In this document: piece after piece, positions 45,595 to 54,285 of the stretch
Position numbering within the stretch: the first letter of the stretch is position 1
Layout: each line of letters starts with the position of its first letter
The notes under the pieces: generated by a model
Databases searched by the model: none
Seen by the model: the letters and a program-made list of their open reading frames with translations, nothing else
What the model was told of the DNA's origin: nothing
Position numbers and translations under genes: made by a program
DNA from: Fredinandcohnia onubensis
Lineage (GTDB): Bacteria > Bacillota > Bacilli > Bacillales > Bacillaceae_L
Length of the DNA: 64,000 nucleotides
Assembly: GCF_002734215.1 (NCBI RefSeq)
Contig: NZ_NSEB01000018.1
Coordinates: forward strand, 24,111 to 88,110
Direction: 5' to 3'

Positions 45595-46269
45595 TTAAGG
45601 GAAATAATTTAATAATCTATCGAGAGAATCAATCTCTGCATATGGCTTTATCTCGGTTTCGTTCTTGTCCTTATGTGGATTGAACCATATTCCCTTTATA
45701 TTTGCATTTTGACAACCACCAATATCTTTTTCTATATCATCACCAACGAATAATGTGGTTTCAGGTTGTACATGAAGTTTATTTAACGCTAATTCAAATA
45801 TCCGTTTGTCTGGTTTACTCAATCCCACCTCCTCAGAAATAATGATAATATCAAAACAATTATTTAAATGAGTGGTCATTATTTTAGCTTTTTGTCTCTG
45901 CGTTGTGCCATTTGTTATAATTCCAACTTTAACGTGCTCTTTAATACGCTTTACAATATGGATCGTTTTTTGGTTTATGGAAAAACATTGAGGAAAATAA
46001 TGATTCCAAAAATCTTGAATTTCATTGCGTGGTATTCTATATTTTGGTGGAAATTCATCAAACAAGGATTCGAAAACAATTGTTTTATCTCCATAGCCAT
46101 AACTTCTACTATCATATTCTTTAAATTTTCTTAGCATTTCGTTTTGGGCTAAATGGTTATCATCCCCATAAAACTTTTCTAAAATCAGTAAAAACATGTT
46201 ATCTACTGCCTCATTCCTATTTAGCAAGGTATCATCTAAATCAAAAAGTATTGCCTTATAACCTCTCAA
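45595..46269 (-). CDS. HAD family hydrolase
   Basis: 224 residues. FDLDDTLLN (motif I, nucleophile Asp), IITNGTTQRQKAK (motif II), SKPDKRIF (motif III Lys) and FVGDDIEKDIGG (motif IV) are all intact. The helical cap between motifs I and II marks a C1-type HAD phosphatase like YfnB/YjjG. TTG start at 46269; the binding site (AAAGGC, 12 bases away) is weak. Confidence 0.88.
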   Translation of the reverse strand: MRGYKAILFDLDDTLLNRNEAVDNMFLLILEKFYGDDNHLAQNEMLRKFKEYDSRSYGYGDKTIVFESLFDEFPPKYRIPRNEIQDFWNHYFPQCFSINQKTIHIVKRIKEHVKVGIITNGTTQRQKAKIMTTHLNNCFDIIIISEEVGLSKPDKRIFELALNKLHVQPETTLFVGDDIEKDIGGCQNANIKGIWFNPHKDKNETEIKPYAEIDSLDRLLNYFP

Positions 46270-46367
46270 CTATTTTTCACAGCCTTTCTCAAAAAATATA
46301 AATATTGCCTGGTTCTCCCCTTCAAACTTTTGGTAAACCTAAAAACGACTTCTACAACTATTTCTAG

Positions 46368-46538
46368 TTAGTTAAAAAATTCAAATATCTGTAGCAACAC
46401 AAAGGCTAATATAGTTGTTAAAATGACATCTATTACTATCTCTTTTTTATCTTTCGTTTTATAGTTTGAATCAAAAAGTAATCTCATCATGTAAAACACA
46501 ATAAAAATAGCAAGAAGTTCGAAGAAACTAGGTCTCAT
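46368..46538 (-). CDS. Small two-helix membrane protein (56 aa)
   Basis: MRPSFFELLAIFIVFYMMRL, a charged loop DSNYKTKDKKEI, then a second helix to LLQIFEFFN. The ATG at 46538 has GAGG 7 bases upstream and the frame is clean to a TAA, so a real small gene is likely. It lies 98 bp upstream of the HAD gene. No family recognised. Confidence 0.6.
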   Translation of the reverse strand: MRPSFFELLAIFIVFYMMRLLFDSNYKTKDKKEIVIDVILTTILAFVLLQIFEFFN

Positions 46539-46604
46539 TTCGGTGCCTCAATTCTTTTTAATATCAGATTTTATTCTTTTCTTTACTATTTCGTTCTCCT
46601 CGTT

Positions 46605-46672
46605 AAGTAACCTTGCTTCGTTTAATAAATTCAACAAAAATAGGCGATAATCCTTCTAGCAGTACTTTCAAC
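46605..46672 (-). repeat. Family A repeat, copy 12 (truncated, fused)
   Basis: The tail CTTGCTTCGTTTAATAAATT and arm GCGATAATCCTTCTAG break off at the loop and run into a second, complete A-run and hairpin at 46673-46701. Two copies have recombined or been inserted end to end. Confidence 0.7.
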
Positions 46673-46701
46673 AAAAAAGTGCCGGTCACCACGACCGACA
46701 C
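46673..46701 (-). terminator. Intrinsic terminator of the 46718 gene
   Basis: GTGTCGGTC pairs with GACCGGCAC and is followed by TTTTTTGTTGAAAG, the family A tail; 16 bp past the stop. Confidence 0.9.
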
Positions 46702-46717
46702 GTTCTTCGTAAACATA

Positions 46718-48403
46718 TTAATTTAAACCTTGTATCACAAGGGTTTTTGCTGGTAAAAATTCTTCACCTGTATCAAGGTACTTCACATTTACTGTATCAT
46801 CTGCCTGTAAATATATCGTTTTGGGACTATTCTCAGATGAGATCATGTAACTTTGGTTATTATCTAATAAAAAGTAAACAATCGTAGCATTTTCTCCCTT
46901 TTCTTTATAAACACGGATGACTTTCCCGCTCACTTGTTTTTCTGCTGCTTCCGACGTTCCGTCAACCGTTCCTCCACCACGTTGCAAAGCCGTTTTGTAC
47001 AGCTTTAACGCTTCGTTTGGCGTATTCCCGTATACAGAAATTTCCGGATTAGCAGCTGAAACGATAAAATAGTTCTGCAAAAATCCATTCGCATCCAATA
47101 CTGGCGTTAACCAGCTTGCCTCTCCATAAAAGTTATAGAGAATCGGCATCTCGCCATCCCATTTCTTTTCAATGAATTTCTTTTCAATAATTTGAAGAGC
47201 ACCTTGTGAATCCATATACGATTCTTGTAAGTTACCCGTAAAATAAGTAGCCTCCCCCGTTCTTGAATTTGTGAGAGAATAGCCTAGCATCGAGTCAACG
47301 CCTTCTTTTGGACTGGTAAAATCAGTGAAATAATACATATCTCCATTTTCATCAAAAATCGGACTCACATTTGCTTCCGTTCCTTCATCCGATGGAAGTT
47401 TTACGTCAGATTTTCCAAACTTACTGTTCCAGAAACCATTCACATAATTCCCATAGTAGCTATTTTGCAAGCTAACCACTTCTGGGGATACAGCTCCATC
47501 AATAAAGGAAGGAACATCAGCTAAACCGTACATCTCTGTTTTCCCTGAAGCTGGGTCAACGAGGACGATTCCGGCTACTTCAAAACCATTACGTGCTGAA
47601 ATAAATTCCCCATATGAGCGAATATAAAATGGCTTTCCTTCCTCATCAATTTCCAATTGAGGATCTCCGTAAAAGATCATATTTGGGTATTTCATTCGGA
47701 TATGGCGTTCAAGATCCTTATGAAAATAAGAGGATGGCGTATATGACATTTCTGTCTTCACAAACTTTGGATTATCCGTTGAATCCGTAGCACTAATCGT
47801 GAAGTATCCTGGTGTCGTTTTTCCATTCCACCATTTGAAAAAACCAGAAAATTCGATTGGCGCTATATACACATACTCATTGTTAACCTTTTGGATTTGC
47901 AAGTTTCCTAGCTCATAATAACTCGTGTCAGGAACTTGACCAAAGGCCTTTTTCATTTTATTACGCGCAAACTGTGGAGGGACACTAGCTGGTGTTTTGG
48001 TTTCATCAAACACTTCAATCTCCGTTTCTTGCGCCATGCTGGCAATTTCAAACTTTTCATCCGCATTAAAAAGGAAAGCCGTTCCTAAATAAATGCAAAA
48101 AAGAAGACTTCCTACAAATAATGCACCTTTGACCATTCTTTCAATCCCAGTTGCAAAGAATGCTCCAGCAGCTGTAACAAAAAGTGCTAATAACCAAACC
48201 GAAGAAAAGTTACGATCTAGATTCGTGAGATAGAAAAAAAGAAATACGAGAAGAGTAAAAAGAACCGCACTTAATAGGAGAAGACCTGTTTGGGGTTTAG
48301 CTTTCTTTTCCTTTTCCTTCTTGCTCGTATTTCGTATAAACGGAAAGAGGATGAGAGTAGAAGCCAACCCAATGATAACTGAAAATAATAATATAGATTC
48401 CAT
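46718..48403 (-). CDS. Large membrane-anchored protein of unknown function
   Basis: 561 residues. Four membrane helices lie in the first 115 residues (about 1-20, 38-58, 65-85, 90-110). The remaining 440 residues form an extracytoplasmic region with repeated GDPQLEIDEEGKPFYIRSYGE and VSPIFDENGDMYYF-like strands, reminiscent of paired beta or PepSY-like modules, and a final small beta domain (about 490-561). No family is named with confidence. ATG at 48403 with AAAGGAG. Single gene with its own terminator. Confidence 0.7.
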   Translation of the reverse strand: MESILLFSVIIGLASTLILFPFIRNTSKKEKEKKAKPQTGLLLLSAVLFTLLVFLFFYLTNLDRNFSSVWLLALFVTAAGAFFATGIERMVKGALFVGSLLFCIYLGTAFLFNADEKFEIASMAQETEIEVFDETKTPASVPPQFARNKMKKAFGQVPDTSYYELGNLQIQKVNNEYVYIAPIEFSGFFKWWNGKTTPGYFTISATDSTDNPKFVKTEMSYTPSSYFHKDLERHIRMKYPNMIFYGDPQLEIDEEGKPFYIRSYGEFISARNGFEVAGIVLVDPASGKTEMYGLADVPSFIDGAVSPEVVSLQNSYYGNYVNGFWNSKFGKSDVKLPSDEGTEANVSPIFDENGDMYYFTDFTSPKEGVDSMLGYSLTNSRTGEATYFTGNLQESYMDSQGALQIIEKKFIEKKWDGEMPILYNFYGEASWLTPVLDANGFLQNYFIVSAANPEISVYGNTPNEALKLYKTALQRGGGTVDGTSEAAEKQVSGKVIRVYKEKGENATIVYFLLDNNQSYMISSENSPKTIYLQADDTVNVKYLDTGEEFLPAKTLVIQGLN

Positions 48404-49053
48404 ATAGACTCCTTTCAACTTTCATTACTATCTATACGGATAACTTACTAAAAAGTTTCTTTTTTCATTCACGTAATAAAAGATTGCGTATGCTTTTAGA
48501 TAGATTGGCAGCATGAAGTCATTAGTAAAATCCAAAAAAAGGCAGGGATTTTTTTAAAAAAAGACAATGAATGTAAATAATACCCATTTGTGTATTATTT
48601 TTTAATAAAAAAGCCGATAAAAGCATACGTGAAAATGAAATGCGTATGTTTTTTCCTAGATTTACAGTATAAAATCATTCACAAAATCCAAAAAAAGGTA
48701 GAAATGTTTTTAAAAGAGACAACATCTGTAATTAATATCCATTTGCGTATGAGTTTTTAATATAAATACGATAAAAGCATACGTAACAAAGAAATGCGTA
48801 TGCTTTTTCATAGATTGGAAGTAAAAAAACATACGCATAATCAAAAAAAGTAAAAGTAAATCCCCTTGAAACCAACACTTTGGTTAACCAACTTTCGTAC
48901 CCATAAACGTCTTAAAAAATCGAAATAGTCAACGTGACAAATACATCCTATACACATGATTTTTTTCATACTGAAGTTTATTTATTCATCTTTTGGATAC
49001 TGTAATTAATAAGATTTGATTAAACCTATTTAACATCCTATGGGGGAATGTTC
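48404..49053. other. Long intergenic region with tandem array
   Basis: 650 bp between divergent genes. Most is the 155-bp repeat array; the remainder (48870-49053) is AT-rich and should hold the promoter of the small lipoprotein gene. No coding frame is supported. Confidence 0.5.
48486..48850. repeat. ~155-bp tandem repeat array carrying hairpins
   Basis: GCGTATGYTTTTT-type starts occur at 48486, 48642 and 48796 (156 and 154 bp apart). Each unit contains AAATCCAAAAAAAGG and ends in an AAAAGCATACGT arm that pairs with the ATGCGTATGCTTTTT of the next unit. Two full units and a partial third are present. Confidence 0.82.
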
Positions 49054-49242
49054 ATGAAAAAAAAATTTATACTTCTTATTAATGTAATTATTACCGTTCT
49101 TATGCTTATTGGATGTGCTCCACCAAAAGAAGAATCAGATAATAAATCAAAGGTACACACTCAAAATGCTAAAAAAAGCGATCAAAATATCAAAATAAAA
49201 GTAGGCGATGAAGAAGATGATGTGAAAGAAAAGGATAAATAG
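49054..49242 (+). CDS. Small lipoprotein
   Basis: 62 residues. MKKKFILLINVIITVLMLIGC gives a lipobox LIGC; the mature part is a short, highly charged Lys/Asp/Glu tail. The ATG at 49054 has GGGGGA 6 bases upstream; the ATG at 49048 abuts that site. No family. Confidence 0.75.
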   Translation: MKKKFILLINVIITVLMLIGCAPPKEESDNKSKVHTQNAKKSDQNIKIKVGDEEDDVKEKDK

Positions 49243-49359
49243 GAATCGAAAGTTTCATTTTTTTTAATGATCATATCTATTGCTATTGCTATTGCAAAAA
49301 GTAAATGGATATAATCTGCTTTTTATTACTATCCAAACACTGGACAAATGGGAGAAACA

Positions 49360-50064
49360 ATGGAAGATTTATTTTTACCTATATGGAGAACAGGTGTAAG
49401 CTTTATCATCTTAGTACTTGTAACTTTCAGTATTGGAAAACACATTAATCCTCATAAAAATCATTTTAGTTTCGCCTTATCTATAACAATTGGTTCCATT
49501 ATAGCCAATATGGGATTTCATACTAAATTACCATTCAAAGAAATGCTTAGTTCATTTCTTGTATTAATTTTATTATTTTACTTTTTCATGGTGCTATCTT
49601 TTAGAAGCAGAAGTCTAAGAAAGTTGTTATCAGGTAGACCTACTGTCTTAATCGAAAAAGGAAAGCTATTGGATAAGAATATGAAAAAAATAAAATTTTC
49701 AATTGATGATCTTAACCAATACCTAAGAGAAAGGAACATTTTTAATATTTCTGAAGTGGAATACGCTTTATTAGAAGTCAGCGGTGAACTTTCCGTCCTT
49801 AAAAAGACACAATTTCAGAATATAACAAAACAAGATTTAAATTTACCCATTTCTCATGAGTCCTTACCTATAGAACTAATTATGGACGGAAAGATCATAC
49901 ATAAAAATGCAGTAGGACCTTACGATCATAAATGGATTGAGGAAGAGTGTAAAAAAAGAAATGTACAGATTAAAGATGTATACTATGCAGTTGTGAATAG
50001 TCAAGGATCACTTTTTTTAGATGTGTATAAGGATCATATTCATTCACCTACAGATGTTGAATAA
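49360..50064 (+). CDS. DUF421 family membrane protein (YetF-like)
   Basis: 234 residues. Three N-terminal helices (about 8-85) are followed by the cytoplasmic DUF421 domain with GRPTVLIEKGKLLDKNMKK and the NISEVEYALLEVSGELSVL motif, both typical. Bacillus members are often made in sporulation or under stress; biochemical role unknown. The ATG at 49360 has GGGAG; an ATG at 49348 overlaps it. It heads an operon with the next two genes. Confidence 0.88.
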   Translation: MEDLFLPIWRTGVSFIILVLVTFSIGKHINPHKNHFSFALSITIGSIIANMGFHTKLPFKEMLSSFLVLILLFYFFMVLSFRSRSLRKLLSGRPTVLIEKGKLLDKNMKKIKFSIDDLNQYLRERNIFNISEVEYALLEVSGELSVLKKTQFQNITKQDLNLPISHESLPIELIMDGKIIHKNAVGPYDHKWIEEECKKRNVQIKDVYYAVVNSQGSLFLDVYKDHIHSPTDVE

Positions 50065-50095
50065 TAAAAATAGAGTTGATGAGGTGTATAGTATT

Positions 50096-50377
50096 TTGGA
50101 GAATTTCCCTACCATACATACCAACGTTTGGGATGCTCTAATATCAGTCCCATTAGTTATTATCTTGACTCAAATATGTAAATGGTTTCTGCCTATTCGT
50201 AAAGCTTTTATTCCTACTGTAGCAAATGTGATTGGCCTAATTATTTCGATATTTTTTGCTCATCGGCATCACCTTTTTGAGGGAATATTTATGGGCTTTT
50301 TCTACGGTAATGCAGCTGTCGGGGTTTATGCCTCTTTAAAAACCCAAATAAAAGCTTACAGACAAACAGAGAATTAG
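50096..50377 (+). CDS. Small membrane protein in DUF421 operon
   Basis: 93 residues from TTG 50096, which has GAGGTG 9 bases upstream. MENFPTIHTNVWDALISVPL is followed by two or three helices (about 13-30, 38-55, 62-82), with the length and layout of holin-like proteins. A longer frame with ATG at 50054 would overlap the DUF421 gene but lacks a site. Role unknown. Confidence 0.65.
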   Translation: MENFPTIHTNVWDALISVPLVIILTQICKWFLPIRKAFIPTVANVIGLIISIFFAHRHHLFEGIFMGFFYGNAAVGVYASLKTQIKAYRQTEN

Positions 50378-50387
50378 GGTGATCTAT

Positions 50388-50903
50388 ATGCTTTATATTT
50401 ATCATGATTTCGGAGGAACACATTCCACCTCACTAGCAGCTGCTTATCATCTTAAAATCTTCAATGACCCTTCGAAAATTTTAGAGAAAGATGAAATTTT
50501 AGAAGTCCCATATTTTAACAAACTTAAGAAAGAGGATGCAGGAAAATTCATTTTACATGGTGAAGATGTTGAAGGGAATCTTGTGTATACACTTGGAAAA
50601 CGTTCATCAAAACTCGTCCTCCCTTCTCTCTATCATTTCAGTGAGATCATCGTAAATCGCTATAACATTAAAGAAAAAATTATTTTTTCGAATACTTCAC
50701 CTGTTGTCCCTTTTGCGATGACAATGGGAGGGTTTTTCTCAAGAGGACTTGGAATTAACTCGATTGGCGTGCCACTACTTGTCAAAGGGGCACAGCAATG
50801 TTGTCTTCATATATCACAACTAGTTGAAGAGACAAAAGAAATCGCAAAAAATACAAATGGACAAACGATTATTTCAATTGACAACAAAAAGTTTCAGGCT
50901 TAA
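50388..50903 (+). CDS. DUF3189 family protein
   Basis: 171 residues. MLYIYHDFGGTHSTSLAAAYHL is the family signature. Members are Firmicute proteins of about 150-170 residues with unknown role. The ATG at 50388 has AGGGTGA upstream, 10 bp after the previous stop, so it is the third gene of the DUF421 operon. The later VKGAQQCCLHISQLVEET is also conserved in style. Confidence 0.82.
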   Translation: MLYIYHDFGGTHSTSLAAAYHLKIFNDPSKILEKDEILEVPYFNKLKKEDAGKFILHGEDVEGNLVYTLGKRSSKLVLPSLYHFSEIIVNRYNIKEKIIFSNTSPVVPFAMTMGGFFSRGLGINSIGVPLLVKGAQQCCLHISQLVEETKEIAKNTNGQTIISIDNKKFQA

Positions 50904-50963
50904 AAATACAACTCTTTTTCTACGGGAATATACTTGTTTTCTAAATACAAAAAAGCAAGTTCA

Positions 50964-52076
50964 TCAATTTTTTATTGTCTCTTTTAAACTATAGGGATTA
51001 AATAGTTGAAAATTATTTTTCCCTTTTTGTTTTGCTTGATACATAGCCATATCAGCATGATTAATTAAATCGGTAGCCTCAAGACCGTGTTGTGGATATA
51101 GGGCTATTCCTACGCTTGATGTAACTCTAACTCTTTTTCCAAAAATAATAATTGGAGAATTTAGACTCTCAATGATCCTATTCGCAATCATTATACTCTC
51201 TTTTTCACTTACGTTATCTAGCAAGACGATAAACTCGTCTCCAGCTAACCTTGCTACAACACCTTTATCTCCTACACATTTCTTAAAATAATCACTAACC
51301 TGTTTAAGGAGGATATCCCCTCCATCATGGCCAAGTGTGTCATTCACTTGCTTAAAGCCATCCAAGTCAATAAACATTAACCCAAACCTTATATTCTCTT
51401 TTTCTGATTTCGATAACAATAGACTGAGTTGATCCATGAAGGCTCTTCGATTAGGTAAACCAGTTAATGCATCTTGATAAGCTAATCGCGTTACACTTTC
51501 AATTTCGGACTTTTGTATCGTTATATCTCTTGCTATTAGTTCTCGTGCCGATATTCCTTTGAATTCAATTTTAGTCGATTTAAACTCTAAGTCAATTACG
51601 GCCCCATCAATTCTTTTAATTTTAACCTGCTCATTAAATTCACTCTTGGGGAATTGATCTAAGTGCTCTTTTAATTTCTTAATAAGTTCCTTAGAATCAG
51701 GATGTACAAATTCACTGATGTCTCGATTAAGTAGTTCACTTGGTGAACTTGAACCAAGTAAATTTGCTCCACTTTCATTAATATAAAGGATTTCCCCTCT
51801 ATTATGGATAATGATAGCTTCGGGAGATAATTGGACCAAGCGTTTATATTGCTCTTCTTCCTCTTTAATGTGGCTAATAATTTTCTTCCCTGTTAATAAG
51901 GCCCAAAACATTAAAGTAACTTCAAAAATAGGACTCATAAAATCCACCATTAATTCAAAGGTTCCCTCGTCTTCAAGATTAAATATACTTATGATTGTAT
52001 TATCCAAGAAATCTAACATTGATAATAACATGATTAGTATTGAGATTATAATTATCCTTTTAGCAAACAAATTCAT
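50964..52076 (-). CDS. Diguanylate cyclase with PAS sensor
   Basis: 370 residues. Two membrane helices (about 7-25, 47-64), a PAS domain (about 78-190) and a GGDEF domain (about 200-365). The active-site loop reads AGDEF, an accepted active variant; FIDLDGFKQVNDTLGHDGGD supplies metal and guanine contacts. The RxxD inhibitory site five residues upstream is absent, so product inhibition is unlikely. It makes cyclic-di-GMP at the membrane. ATG at 52076 with GGGAG. Confidence 0.9.
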   Translation of the reverse strand: MNLFAKRIIIISILIMLLSMLDFLDNTIISIFNLEDEGTFELMVDFMSPIFEVTLMFWALLTGKKIISHIKEEEEQYKRLVQLSPEAIIIHNRGEILYINESGANLLGSSSPSELLNRDISEFVHPDSKELIKKLKEHLDQFPKSEFNEQVKIKRIDGAVIDLEFKSTKIEFKGISARELIARDITIQKSEIESVTRLAYQDALTGLPNRRAFMDQLSLLLSKSEKENIRFGLMFIDLDGFKQVNDTLGHDGGDILLKQVSDYFKKCVGDKGVVARLAGDEFIVLLDNVSEKESIMIANRIIESLNSPIIIFGKRVRVTSSVGIALYPQHGLEATDLINHADMAMYQAKQKGKNNFQLFNPYSLKETIKN

Positions 52077-52276
52077 TTATTATCTCCCTTCAATCGTCGT
52101 GGCCAACATATAAAAAATGTCTTAAATCCGCGACTTTGGTCATTCATCGTTTCAATAAGGAATAGAAGTCTTGTGTGAATTATTAACATTATAACCTCAA
52201 TAAAAAAACCAGTCGACTACCAATGATTCCTATATTTATTCCTAATTTATTATTTAAACTAGGAATACCTTCCTGC

Positions 52277-52804
52277 TTATTTGGTCACATTTGTAGAATC
52301 ATCCGTATTAAAGGCTACTTGAACAATTTGTTTCTCGCCATTTTTTTCAATTAACTTATATTCTTGCATCCCTATTTTCTCTGCTACCTTTTGAGAGGGA
52401 ATATTTTTAACTGTGGTATACGAAAATACCTTGGGATAATTTAATACCCGAAACGCATAATCCTTACAAGCCAGTGCGGCTTCTGTTGCATAGCCTTTAT
52501 TCCAATAGTCCTTTATAATATGAAATCCAATCTCTGGTAGTGTTTCTTTTTCAATTATTTGCATGGTAATCCCACAATCTCCAATGAACTTTTCTCCATC
52601 TTTTAAAATGACCGCCCATAATCCATGGTTATACTTTTTATAATTATTAATATTCCATCGAATCCACTTTTCCACCTTCTCTTTGCTAAATGGCTCTGGA
52701 TAGTATTGCATAGATTCTGGGTCAGAAAGAACCTTTGATAACTCTTCAGTATCCTTTAAGGCCAATTCTCTTAAATACAATCTCTTCGTTTCAATTATTT
52801 TCAA
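52277..52804 (-). CDS. GNAT N-acetyltransferase (RimJ/RimL-like)
   Basis: 175 residues. The start KIIETKRLYLRELALKDTEEL, GDCGITMQ...LPEIGFHIIKDYWNKGYATEA (motif A) and PSQKVAEKIGMQEYK (motif B) mark the RimJ/L subgroup, which acetylates protein N-termini or small molecules. The TTG at 52804 has AAGGG 9 bases upstream; ATG codons at 52810 and 52813 are too close to it. Confidence 0.85.
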   Translation of the reverse strand: MKIIETKRLYLRELALKDTEELSKVLSDPESMQYYPEPFSKEKVEKWIRWNINNYKKYNHGLWAVILKDGEKFIGDCGITMQIIEKETLPEIGFHIIKDYWNKGYATEAALACKDYAFRVLNYPKVFSYTTVKNIPSQKVAEKIGMQEYKLIEKNGEKQIVQVAFNTDDSTNVTK

Positions 52805-52860
52805 TGCCATCATCCCTTATATTTAAAAACTAATATCTCGAAACTCTATACCGCTTCTAT

Positions 52861-53274
52861 CTATATCTTCCTTCGTTTTTCTCTCTTATTTTCAGGTTGT
52901 TTTAACCAATACCGAACTCCTTTACCAGCTAACGGTTCATCGTTGTATCTCGGGATTACGTGAAAATGACTATGGAAGATAGATTGATTAGAAACTTCAC
53001 CAACGTTCCAACCAAGTGTATAACCATTGGGGGAAAACCTTTTATCTAAATATGTTTTAGCCTTTTGTAGTAACTCATATGTATCTTTCCATTCCTCTTC
53101 TGTTAATGCAAAGGCATCCGCGTGGTGTTTTTTAGGAACGATTACCCCACTTCCCTCTAACACATCTTGATGATGATTATTGTGCAGAAAGTAACACGTA
53201 TCATTTTCAAAAATGATATTCTGGTCCTTATCTCTTTCCGGATTACAAAATGGACACCTCTCTTCATAAGACAT
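52861..53274 (-). CDS. HIT family protein
   Basis: 137 residues. The active-site triad is HSHFHVIPR (H-x-H-x-H) near residue 103, with a CPFC zinc pair at residues 8-11. HIT proteins hydrolyse or transfer nucleoside monophosphates, often adenylated compounds. ATG at 53274 with GGGAGG. It is 56 bp downstream of no gene on its strand and is followed by the GNAT gene after 56 bp. Confidence 0.88.
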   Translation of the reverse strand: MSYEERCPFCNPERDKDQNIIFENDTCYFLHNNHHQDVLEGSGVIVPKKHHADAFALTEEEWKDTYELLQKAKTYLDKRFSPNGYTLGWNVGEVSNQSIFHSHFHVIPRYNDEPLAGKGVRYWLKQPENKREKRRKI

Positions 53275-53304
53275 TTTTTTGCCTCCCATTCATCAAATTT
53301 CACC

Positions 53305-53375
53305 AAACCTGCCTATTAATACAATAACTTCAACAAAAATAAGCAATAATCCTTCAAGGATAACTTTTCCGGTTA
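53305..53375 (-). repeat. Family A repeat, copy 13 (degenerate)
   Basis: AACCTGCC..ACTTCAACAAAAATAAGC and ATCCTTCAAGGAT are kept; the outer stem is poor. It lies upstream of the HIT gene, not past a minus-strand stop. Confidence 0.55.
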
Positions 53376-53487
53376 TTCTTTGGCAGATCATTCCTAGAAC
53401 TAGACTTCGCGAATCCATTGCAGATTTTTTAAAAGTTTTATTATATTTCCTATTTTTGGTATATAATGAAGTGAAGGAGTTGATCAA

Positions 53488-53589
53488 ATGGAATTGCTCT
53501 TTGGAATTTTACGTGCAATTGGCGATTTCTCATCGGCTGTCGCAACTGCAGCTATAAGTAAATTTCATGATAAATCTGAACAGGAATAA
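53488..53589 (+). CDS. Small protein of 33 residues
   Basis: MELLFGILRAIGDFSSAVAT then a short AAISKFHDKSEQE end. An amphipathic or membrane-binding helix is likely. It has AAGGAG 8 bases before the ATG, a TATAAT box at 53462-53467 and a clear terminator 10 bp after the stop, so it looks like a complete small gene. No family recognised; a regulatory or toxin-like peptide is possible but unproven. Confidence 0.65.
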   Translation: MELLFGILRAIGDFSSAVATAAISKFHDKSEQE

Positions 53590-53598
53590 CTCTTCTAT

Positions 53599-53629
53599 TG
53601 GTCGATCTGTATAGATTTGGCCTTTTTTA
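53599..53629 (+). terminator. Intrinsic terminator of the 33-residue gene
   Basis: GGTCGATCT pairs with AGATTTGGCC and is followed by TTTTTT. Confidence 0.82.
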
Positions 53630-53787
53630 TTTCGCTCCTTTTTTACACCAACATAAAGGTAAGTTTTTCATAGACAATGATTACGCAACGTTATCCAAGT
53701 TCACCTTGATTTTGCCCCAATTATTAACTCTTTTAAAACTATCAGCATATTATGTTGGGTGATGATCTAATAAGGAAGTGAATATAT

Positions 53788-54072
53788 ATGTCTTTTTTTC
53801 CAGCTCAAGGCTCAATGAGACAACAACCACAATCCCCACCCCCTCCATACGCTCCACCTAAACCGTTTCCTTCACACTATTTAGTTGACTGTTTATCTAA
53901 CTACACATATGTTTGGTTAGTAAATGGAGAGGAATTCTGGTTTTATCCGACGTACCTCCAATTTGGTGAGGTTGCTGGATATAGGTGGACTGGTACATTC
54001 TGGACATTCTATGGTTTTGATGAAAGATTAATTGAAACGGTTGCCTGTTACCCAATCCCTACTTTATATTAA
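53788..54072 (+). CDS. Pro-rich hypothetical protein
   Basis: 94 residues. A Pro/Gln-rich N-terminus (PAQGSMRQQPQSPPPPYAPP) is followed by an aromatic-rich core VWLVNGEEFWFYPTYLQFGEVAGYRW. No signal peptide. The shape is like small Bacillus spore-surface proteins, but this is inference. ATG at 53788 with AAGGAAG. Followed by a terminator. Confidence 0.7.
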   Translation: MSFFPAQGSMRQQPQSPPPPYAPPKPFPSHYLVDCLSNYTYVWLVNGEEFWFYPTYLQFGEVAGYRWTGTFWTFYGFDERLIETVACYPIPTLY

Positions 54073-54082
54073 AGACAAAAAC

Positions 54083-54113
54083 ACCTTGTGGAATTAACCA
54101 CAAGGCTTTTTTG
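54083..54113 (+). terminator. Intrinsic terminator of the Pro-rich gene
   Basis: CCTTGTGG pairs with CCACAAGG followed by TTTTTTG. Confidence 0.88.
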
Positions 54114-54285
54114 TTTTTTAGTAAAGATTTCCCGCTCTTACATAAATCATCACCAATGCACAATTTCACACTTTAGAATCATTCAGTATTACTAAACGTA
54201 ATATTTTCTTAACCTTATGTCATATAGGTATTAACCTGCATAAGGTACACTAAGCAATTGTAAATGTTTATTGGAGGGAATTTAT

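Noticed and set aside
50964..52076. Inactive GGDEF protein because of AGDEF
   Set aside because: AGDEF is found in active cyclases and the other catalytic residues are present.
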